Part shown: one piece after another, positions 6,316-11,660 of the stretch
Layout: each line of letters begins with the position of its first letter
Position numbering within the stretch: the stretch's first letter is position 1
Assembly: GCA_016839955.1 (NCBI GenBank)
Contig: JAEOTI010000617.1
Span: forward strand, 1-11,660
Direction: 5' to 3'
Source of the DNA: Candidatus Hodarchaeota archaeon
GTDB taxonomy: Archaea; Asgardarchaeota; Heimdallarchaeia; Hodarchaeales; YT1-057
DNA length: 11,660 nt
Position numbers and translations under genes: made by a program
The notes under the pieces: generated by a model
Told to the model about the DNA's origin: nothing
What the model saw: the letters and a program-made list of their open reading frames with translations, nothing else
Database searches by the model: none

Positions 6316-8436
6316 ATGGACTCCTTAAGTGAAAAAATCCCTCCGAGAATTGATAGACTTGAAGAATTAGCCTTTAATTTATGGTGGGCATTTAGTCCAA
6401 AAGCAAGAGAATTATTTAGAAGAATTGACCACCCATTATGGAGAAAAACGGGTCAGGATCCCGTTAAAATGCTAATACAATTAAATAAAGATCGACTAGA
6501 GAAATTATCTCGCGATCCTTCCTTGTTAAAACTATATGACTCAGTAATAGTGGATTTTGATTCTTACCTTGGTTCTAATAACGTTTGGTTTAGTCAGGAA
6601 TATAGAGAACACTCTCAAGCACCCATTGCATTTATATGTGCTGAATTTGGAATCCACCAGTCATTGCCAATTTATTCTGGGGGATTGGGAGTCCTAGCGG
6701 GGGATATTTGCAAAGAAGCTAGCGATTTAGGAATTCCAATTATTGGAATTGGATTTATTTATCCACAGGGCTACTTTCGCCAAAAAATTCCTTCTCATGG
6801 ATGGCAAGAAGCTATTTATGACCAATTTGATTTTTCTAATGCGCCAATCCGTCCCGTTATTAGGGATGGTAAGCAACTAGTTGTTTCGGTAAAACTTCAG
6901 GATCGAGAAATTCATGTTCGAGTTTGGTACATTACTATAGGTAGAATTACTGTTTATTTAATGGATACTGACATTGAGAGTAATGCACCGTGGGATCGGG
7001 AACTCTCAGCTCGTTTATATTGGGATGATCAAGACATTCGTTTGCGATGGGAGCTTGTATTAGGTTTTGGCTCTGTAAAAGTTCTCGAGGCTTTAAAAAT
7101 TAAACCTAAACTATGGCATATGAACGAAGGCCACACTGCTTTTCAATCCATTCAGAGGATCAGTCAGTATATGAAAAGTGGGCTCTCTTTTTCTGAAGCC
7201 AAAAAGCAAGTAGTGGAAACTAATAGATTTACTACTCATACTCCAGTCCCAGCCGGACATGACGAATTTCCATTTGCTACAATTGAGAACTATTGTAGTA
7301 ATTTATGGGAAAATGATTTTAGCATTACCCGTAGAGAATTCATGGAATTAGGATCTGTTGGAGATAAAAGCTTTGGTCAATTTAATATGACTGCCTTAGC
7401 GATCAATACATCAAAAGTCATAAACGCTGTGAGTGCTCTAAATCAAGAAGTTGCTTCAGAAATGTGGAAAGATTTGATGCAAAAATCTTTCAAACAAAAC
7501 AAATTGAAGGGAATCACAAATGGAGTTCATACTGCCACTTGGGTTTCAGGTTATATGCAAAATTTATTTTCCAAACATTTAGGCTCTCGGTGGTATGATC
7601 AACATGATTTTGAAGATTTTTGGACACGACTTGATGATATTCCTGACCGAGAGCTTTGGAAAACTCATTTAATGAATAAAAATCGGCTTTTCGACTTTAT
7701 TAGAGAAAGAAATCGGTTTGCTAGAGTATCAATGAATATGAACCCAGACCAAATTATGGCATCAGGTGTACTTCTAGATTCTCAGGCTTTGACTTTGGGT
7801 TTTGCTCGAAGATTTGCAACATATAAACGACCTAACTTAATCTTTAGGCAACTTGAGCGACTTAAAAAGATAATTTTAGATCCTTACAGACCTGTTCAGG
7901 TGATTTTTGCTGGCAAAGCACATCCTGCTGATGATCCGAGCAAACATCTCTTACAACAAGTATATGAATTTGCAAAGAACCCAGAATTAGGGGGTAGAAT
8001 AGCCTTTTTAGAAAACTATAACATGCAAGCAGCTCGATATCTCGTTCAAGGAGTGGACGTCTGGTTAAACACCCCTAGACGACCATATGAGGCTTCAGGA
8101 ACATCTGGCCAGAAAGCCAGTATGAATGGTGTCCCTAATTTTAGTGTACTTGATGGTTGGTGGGATGAAGGTTATACTGGTGCAAACGGTTGGGTAATTG
8201 GCCAGAAGGATAGTTTTAATGACTTAAATAAACAGGATGACCATGATGCTGAGTCCTTTTACAGTATTTTAGAAAATGAGATTGTTCCACTCTTTTATTC
8301 ACGGAAATCGAATGAAACACCACATGAATGGGTGAAAATACAAAAAGAAGCCATCAAATCCTCTATTTCTAGGTTCTCAGCACGTAGAATGTTAAAAGAA
8401 TATGCTAAAAAATCCTATTTTCCTTCTAATTCTTGA
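6316..8436 (+). CDS. Alpha-glucan (glycogen/maltodextrin) phosphorylase, GT35
   Basis: This 706-residue enzyme should release glucose 1-phosphate from the non-reducing ends of alpha-1,4 glucans, using phosphate and pyridoxal phosphate. The N-terminal segment LAFNLWWAF (18-26) is typical of the short phosphorylase subfamily of archaea and Thermus/Thermotoga. Further motifs are CAEFGIHQSLPIYSGGLGVL (108-127), WHMNEGHTAF (267-276), THTPVPAGHDEF (307-318), GITNGVHTATW (399-409), RRFATYKRPN (498-507) with R499 and K504 at phosphate-binding positions, and EASGTSGQKASMNG (592-605) with K600 as the predicted PLP lysine. It is shorter than the 800-plus residue muscle/E. coli type, as expected for this subfamily. 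It is the last gene of the glucan cluster, 108 bases after the mutase-like gene and probably with its own promoter. It ends 29 bases from a convergent gene; TTTTT at 8441-8445 may help termination. Confidence 0.95.
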   Translation: MDSLSEKIPPRIDRLEELAFNLWWAFSPKARELFRRIDHPLWRKTGQDPVKMLIQLNKDRLEKLSRDPSLLKLYDSVIVDFDSYLGSNNVWFSQEYREHSQAPIAFICAEFGIHQSLPIYSGGLGVLAGDICKEASDLGIPIIGIGFIYPQGYFRQKIPSHGWQEAIYDQFDFSNAPIRPVIRDGKQLVVSVKLQDREIHVRVWYITIGRITVYLMDTDIESNAPWDRELSARLYWDDQDIRLRWELVLGFGSVKVLEALKIKPKLWHMNEGHTAFQSIQRISQYMKSGLSFSEAKKQVVETNRFTTHTPVPAGHDEFPFATIENYCSNLWENDFSITRREFMELGSVGDKSFGQFNMTALAINTSKVINAVSALNQEVASEMWKDLMQKSFKQNKLKGITNGVHTATWVSGYMQNLFSKHLGSRWYDQHDFEDFWTRLDDIPDRELWKTHLMNKNRLFDFIRERNRFARVSMNMNPDQIMASGVLLDSQALTLGFARRFATYKRPNLIFRQLERLKKIILDPYRPVQVIFAGKAHPADDPSKHLLQQVYEFAKNPELGGRIAFLENYNMQAARYLVQGVDVWLNTPRRPYEASGTSGQKASMNGVPNFSVLDGWWDEGYTGANGWVIGQKDSFNDLNKQDDHDAESFYSILENEIVPLFYSRKSNETPHEWVKIQKEAIKSSISRFSARRMLKEYAKKSYFPSNS

Positions 8437-8465
8437 ATTCTTTTTCTGACTGTTTGTAGGTTAGG

Positions 8466-9956
8466 TTATTCAAAGAGTCCAGTTTTATCTGAGGTAAAAA
8501 CAGGTTTGAAATGTTTAATTGCTAGATTAACGTGAGATGTTTCTTCAGATGGATCAACTAATCCCCTGATTGTAATATCAGAGAGTCCTAAGAGAACTTG
8601 ATCCCGAATATCCGTTCTTAATAACATGTTCTCGTCTTTAAAAGATTGAATTATCCCATCCATTATTTCTGGATTGTTTTTTACGAATACATCCAACTTC
8701 TTTGTAAAATTTTGATCAAGTTGAGGACTTAAAGGACCTACTAGCTTTTTCTCTCCTTTTTCACTGAAAATTTGAGGGAGGAAAAATTGGAAACGAGGTT
8801 TTTTCTTTTTTGATCTGTAATCTGCAACATAAATAGGAATATATACCAAAGAAGGATGAGAAGGAAATTCTAGTTGGAGAGTTCTACTGTGAACCTCTTC
8901 TAATAATTCAAGATGCTGTTCTAGTTTAACCAAATTTTTCGTAATATGAGAAATTGTGCTCTGATGTTCCTTTGTAAGATCTGATATAAACTTACTAAAC
9001 ATTCTATCGGTTTTCTCGCCTGATTTCTTATGATCCTTCAACACATTATCTAATTCCTTGACTTTGTCTTTGTACGTTTTTTTCATCATCGATAATTCAT
9101 TTTGAATTTCTTTTTTCTGAGTTTTTAGTTTTTGACTTTGAGAGTTTTGGGACATTTTTAATGCGTTGATGGTTTCTGTTAAAGCTACTTCTTTTTCAGC
9201 TAATTTCTTATTGAAATCAATTTCTAAATCGTTTTTTCTTTTTTCATTTCTCTCTAAAAGAGAATTATGGGCATCTTGATGAAGTGTAAGGTGTTTTTTA
9301 CGTATTTTTACGGCTTTATTTCGAAATTGGTCAGTAATACTACCTAATGATTGAATAAATTCCAGTAAAGTATGCTTACTCTGTCTTAATTTGTTTAGGA
9401 GATTTTTCCAATAATCTTCTTCTTCCAGCATTGTTTCCTTTCCTACAAATTTCGACACAACGGGTAATTGCTCTTTCACTTCGGTAGATTTCAAAAAATA
9501 GGGAAAAAAGAGATTCAGAAATCTATAACTAAGTAAAAATTGAAAATCTGATTTAATGGAATCGGATTCACTACTTTCTTTGCCACAGTCTATGTATATT
9601 TGTAATATCTTTTGAAAAGAATCAATATTGATTTCACTGAGTGAATGTAGCTCTTTAAGGCTAGTCAATTTAGCATTAAATCTTTTTGTCCATTCAACAG
9701 TGCTTAGATTAATTATGTAATCGGTAGGTTGGGCGTCTTCTGTGAACACACCTGTTCCACAGATAGCAAAGTTTTCATTAATCCAAATTGGTAGTACGAA
9801 ATAAGCTAATGCACGAATATGTTCAGGTTCGCCTTTAAGAAACCCGCCTTTTGAACGATTTTCTTCAATAGCAAGAAACATTGCAGCATAACCTTCAGCC
9901 TTAGAAACAGTTTTTTTTTCTTGGTCTAAGACAAAAGGAAGAAGATACTTCCCCAT
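8466..9956 (-). CDS. Unrecognised protein with a long central coiled coil
   Basis: I do not recognise this 496-residue protein. Residues 1-75 hold a helix (around KAEGYAAMFLAIEE) and a hydrophobic hairpin, ALAYFVLPIWI then FAICGTGVF. A helical, aromatic-rich part follows to about 165. Residues about 185-358 are strongly charged, rich in K, E, Q and L, and look like a long coiled coil. Residues 370-400 form a second beta-like hairpin, LVYIPIYVADYR then PRFQFFLPQIF, with a basic KKKK turn, and the protein ends in a helical region. No signal peptide or clear membrane span is seen, so it is probably cytoplasmic. The ATG at 9956 is preferred over the TTG at 9962 because GGAGAT at 9965-9970 is better spaced for it. 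It is convergent with the phosphorylase and divergent from the Arf-like GTPase; a link to that GTPase is possible but unproven. Confidence 0.8.
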   Translation of the reverse strand: MGKYLLPFVLDQEKKTVSKAEGYAAMFLAIEENRSKGGFLKGEPEHIRALAYFVLPIWINENFAICGTGVFTEDAQPTDYIINLSTVEWTKRFNAKLTSLKELHSLSEINIDSFQKILQIYIDCGKESSESDSIKSDFQFLLSYRFLNLFFPYFLKSTEVKEQLPVVSKFVGKETMLEEEDYWKNLLNKLRQSKHTLLEFIQSLGSITDQFRNKAVKIRKKHLTLHQDAHNSLLERNEKRKNDLEIDFNKKLAEKEVALTETINALKMSQNSQSQKLKTQKKEIQNELSMMKKTYKDKVKELDNVLKDHKKSGEKTDRMFSKFISDLTKEHQSTISHITKNLVKLEQHLELLEEVHSRTLQLEFPSHPSLVYIPIYVADYRSKKKKPRFQFFLPQIFSEKGEKKLVGPLSPQLDQNFTKKLDVFVKNNPEIMDGIIQSFKDENMLLRTDIRDQVLLGLSDITIRGLVDPSEETSHVNLAIKHFKPVFTSDKTGLFE

Positions 9957-10180
9957 CTTCAATAATCTCCATTTGAATTCAATAATTATACTCTTTTTAA
10001 GAGTTTAAGCATAATACGATATCGATTACTAGATTTTATTCCTTTTATAAGAGAATATTGGCTAATTAATTTAAGAGTTAGAAGATAAAAACCAAAAAAA
10101 AGAACAAGTTTCAATATAATTTACATACTGTAATAAAGGAAAGATTCTTCATTTCACTCTGATTTTTGAGTTCGAGAACG
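9957..10180. promoter_or_regulatory. Divergent intergenic region between coiled-coil gene and Arf-like GTPase
   Basis: This very AT-rich stretch of 224 bases holds two divergent promoters and no reading frame I can support. GGAGAT (minus strand, 9965-9970) serves the coiled-coil gene. TTAAAAAGAG (minus strand, 9991-10000) and TTATAAAAGG (minus strand, 10041-10050) are TATA-like boxes for it. CAATATAATTT near 10112-10122 is the best TATA-like candidate for the GTPase. The hexamer TAAGAG occurs at 9998, 10048 and 10072, twice within TTAAGAGTT (9997-10005, 10071-10079). CTCTT-TTT-AAGAG (9991-10003) is an inverted repeat, and CGATATCG (10017-10024) is a palindrome. Confidence 0.5.
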
Positions 10181-11449
10181 ATGCCTCATCAACTTACTTC
10201 GCGAGTGGCTGATTCAGACCGAATTAAGCTACGAATTGCCTTTGTAGGTCTGAAGCAAGGTGGAAAAACGTCAATTTTAAAAAGACTGGTAAAGGGAGAT
10301 TTTGGTCCCACAAAACCTACTATGGGATTTAATGTTGATTCATTTGTTTATAGGGGCATTTCAGTCCAAGCTACTGATCTGGGTGGTCAACAGGTATTTA
10401 TTGATGCTTTTTGGAAAACTTTTATTCCTCAATCTGAAGCTATTGTCTTCGTAGTTGACGCAACCAACTTAGTTTTACTCCATCAAGCGCAAGAAGCTTT
10501 GAATATGTGTGTATCTTGGTCAAGAGCTCGTCCACTCTTAGTAATACTTGCTAATAAGCAGGATCTTCCTCGTGCAATCTCAAAAACAGAAGTGATAAGA
10601 AGGTTCAAACTTGAGGAAATAACGAGTGACGTTATAAGCGCAGTAGAAGTCTTTGCTACCTCTGCAAAATCTGGTCTTGGTATCCATACCGCGTTTGGGT
10701 GGTTAATTAGCAACTTAACTGGAGACATTGAACTACCAAGAGTTCGACTAAATTCTATCCTAGTTTTTAGAACTTCAAAGAAAAATGACATTGGTGGAAT
10801 TATAAGAATTCAAAATGATATGCGAGAACCAGAAGTAGCATTTGGGGTACGTATGTATGATGATCTGAAGAATTTACTTTATCAAACAGAATCCACATCT
10901 GATGGAATTTGTTATATTGATGATAATGATCGTATGAGGTATAAAATTATTCGTGTTCTAGATCCTGCCTCACGCCTTGGTTGCTTTACAATTGTACATG
11001 CTGATGACCATCCTAATTCTTCTGAAAATGTAACAAGAGAAGCATTAACAATTATTCTGGAAACGTATCCTGGGATCGATTCTGATCGAGTTTTACAACA
11101 GGTACGACCATTTCTTACTTTACCTGAACATGAATCACCAGAAGAAAGGGGTTCACAAACATTACCTACAGTAGATACTGATTTGCAGGCTGAAACACCC
11201 GATTTTGCTCCAACAGTTGATGATGATAGATTGGTTCGTCCTTCTGAGCGAATAGCACGGGACCGAGGAGTTTATGTTGACCCTATTGAAGAGAAACTAA
11301 TTCGACCTTCTGAGCGATTAGCAGTAGATACTACACGTACATCAACAAGAGGTGCCGATGTTGGGTTCTTCACAAAATTATCCGTTATAGATCGTATCAA
11401 AACGATTGAAAAGAAAGGTTTGCATGGTGTACGAAGGCCTCGTGAGTAA
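10181..11449 (+). CDS. Arf-like small GTPase with C-terminal extension
   Basis: This 422-residue protein begins with a GTP-binding domain (about 15-190) closely resembling eukaryotic Arf/Arl/Sar proteins: G1 GLKQGGKT (23-30), switch I PTMGFNVDSF (46-55) with T47, G3 DLGGQQ (66-71), G4 NKQDLP (125-130) and G5 TSAKSG (160-165). It should act as a GTP/GDP molecular switch; Arf-like GTPases are abundant in Asgard archaea. Two features differ from Arf: the interswitch tryptophan before D-x-GGQ is threonine (T65), and there is no Gly2 for myristoylation. Residues about 190-300 form an unassigned alpha/beta domain with strands such as NSILVFRT and GCFTIVHAD. A longin- or roadblock-like fold is only a guess. 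Residues about 315-385 look disordered and contain two RPSER copies, and the end is basic. The ATG is preferred to the TTG at 10166, but neither has a clear ribosome site. Confidence 0.88.
   Translation: MPHQLTSRVADSDRIKLRIAFVGLKQGGKTSILKRLVKGDFGPTKPTMGFNVDSFVYRGISVQATDLGGQQVFIDAFWKTFIPQSEAIVFVVDATNLVLLHQAQEALNMCVSWSRARPLLVILANKQDLPRAISKTEVIRRFKLEEITSDVISAVEVFATSAKSGLGIHTAFGWLISNLTGDIELPRVRLNSILVFRTSKKNDIGGIIRIQNDMREPEVAFGVRMYDDLKNLLYQTESTSDGICYIDDNDRMRYKIIRVLDPASRLGCFTIVHADDHPNSSENVTREALTIILETYPGIDSDRVLQQVRPFLTLPEHESPEERGSQTLPTVDTDLQAETPDFAPTVDDDRLVRPSERIARDRGVYVDPIEEKLIRPSERLAVDTTRTSTRGADVGFFTKLSVIDRIKTIEKKGLHGVRRPRE
11228..11329 (+). repeat. Two copies of an RLVRPSERIA-type repeat inside the GTPase tail
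   Basis: Residues 350-361 read RLVRPSERIARD and residues 372-383 read KLIRPSERLAVD, offset by exactly 22 codons (66 bases). The DNA copies are also close: CCTTCTGAGCG is shared exactly and most flanking differences are single bases. This is an in-frame tandem duplication of a short linear motif in an otherwise low-complexity, acidic tail. Confidence 0.75.
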
Positions 11450-11457
11450 ATTATTCT

Positions 11458-11474
11458 AAAAAAGAAGCTCCTTC
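11458..11474 (-). terminator. Possible transcription terminator for the AIM24-family gene
   Basis: On the minus strand, downstream of the stop at 11499, a T6 tract (11483-11478) is followed by a small hairpin, GAAG-GAG-CTTC (11474-11464), and a second T6 tract (11463-11458). Archaeal termination commonly uses oligo-T tracts, so the pair of tracts is the stronger evidence; the four-base stem is weak. Confidence 0.4.
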
Positions 11475-11498
11475 CCCAAAAAATATAGATTCGGTGAA

Positions 11499-11660
11499 TT
11501 AACCTCTACTTTTTGGTAACATTGGATTAAGCCAATTTATAAAGTCACTAGGATTGCGAGTCTGTGCAATTACTTTTCCAGGACCTTTAAGATCAAGAAC
11601 TAAGCCTTCGCCAGAGAAAATAGTGCTCTTCCAACCTCCAACTTTACGAATATTGTATTG
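11499..11660 (-). CDS. AIM24-family (TIGR00266-like) protein, C-terminal fragment
   Basis: Only the last 53 residues and the stop are in the window; the gene runs off the right edge. The fragment includes GEGLVLDLKGPGKVIAQTR (18-36) followed by NPSDFINWL. This matches the C-terminal end of AIM24-family proteins, which typically finish with G-E-G-L, a G-P-G turn, an x-Q-T-R strand and a helix ending in W-L/I. The family forms a double beta-helix-like barrel and is named for a yeast mitochondrial protein; its biochemical role in prokaryotes is not settled. It is convergent with the Arf-like GTPase, with 49 bases between stops, so co-regulation is not implied. Confidence 0.75.
   Translation of the reverse strand, partial: QYNIRKVGGWKSTIFSGEGLVLDLKGPGKVIAQTRNPSDFINWLNPMLPKSRG

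Noticed and set aside
10166..10180. TTG start at 10166 for the Arf-like GTPase
   Set aside because: No ribosome site precedes it, and the ATG five codons later already leaves about 14 residues before the GTPase core. This is a preference, not proof.
10181..10750. MglA-type bacterial polarity GTPase
   Set aside because: MglA proteins have a TxPGQ-type G3 motif; this protein has DLGGQ and an Arf-type PTMGFN switch I.
10483..10791. 102-codon open frame on the minus strand inside the GTPase gene
   Set aside because: It is antisense to conserved GTPase motifs, including NKQD and TSAK, and has no recognisable protein features.
1..11660. CRISPR arrays, insertion sequences, tRNA or rRNA genes
   Set aside because: No regularly spaced direct repeats, transposase motifs, terminal inverted repeats or recognisable tRNA/rRNA sequence were seen on reading both strands.

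Overview
The window looks like chromosomal DNA from an AT-rich archaeon, most likely an Asgard lineage. The main reason is a small GTPase at 10181-11449 that is strikingly like eukaryotic Arf (PTMGFN switch I, DLGGQ, NKQD, TSAK) and carries a long extra C-terminal region. A GH57 branching enzyme, a short GT35 phosphorylase, mixed ATG/GTG/TTG starts with GGAG/GGTG-type ribosome sites, and TATA-like boxes close to starts also fit archaea. A Heimdallarchaeia-like host is plausible, but this is inference from gene content only.

Region 1 (1-8436) is an alpha-glucan (glycogen) metabolism cluster. A truncated GH57 glycoside hydrolase (minus strand, 1-249) is divergent from five plus-strand genes: GH57 glycogen branching enzyme (384-2105), a maltokinase-like APH-fold kinase (2150-3496), an NDP-sugar pyrophosphorylase with a left-handed beta-helix tail (3572-4732), a phosphohexomutase-fold protein (4786-6207) and an alpha-glucan phosphorylase (6316-8436). 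Together they suggest branching, phosphorolysis and sugar-nucleotide supply for a storage polysaccharide. No glycogen synthase, trehalose synthase or GlgE is in the window.

The most notable point is that the phosphohexomutase homologue has lost all four classical active-site motifs. The catalytic serine position is glutamate, the metal loop reads DVEGGR, and the sugar and phosphate loops are unrecognisable. It is probably a pseudoenzyme. It sits beside the pyrophosphorylase in the same order as in fused 'mannose-1-phosphate guanyltransferase' proteins of bacteria, so the pair may be a split form in which the mutase-like part is regulatory or structural.

Region 2 (8466-11660) holds an unrecognised coiled-coil protein (minus strand, 8466-9956), divergent across about 220 bases from the Arf-like GTPase with its C-terminal domain and duplicated RPSER motif. 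The 3' end of an AIM24-family gene (minus strand, 11499-11660) converges on the GTPase. I see no mobile elements, CRISPR arrays, tRNAs or rRNAs.
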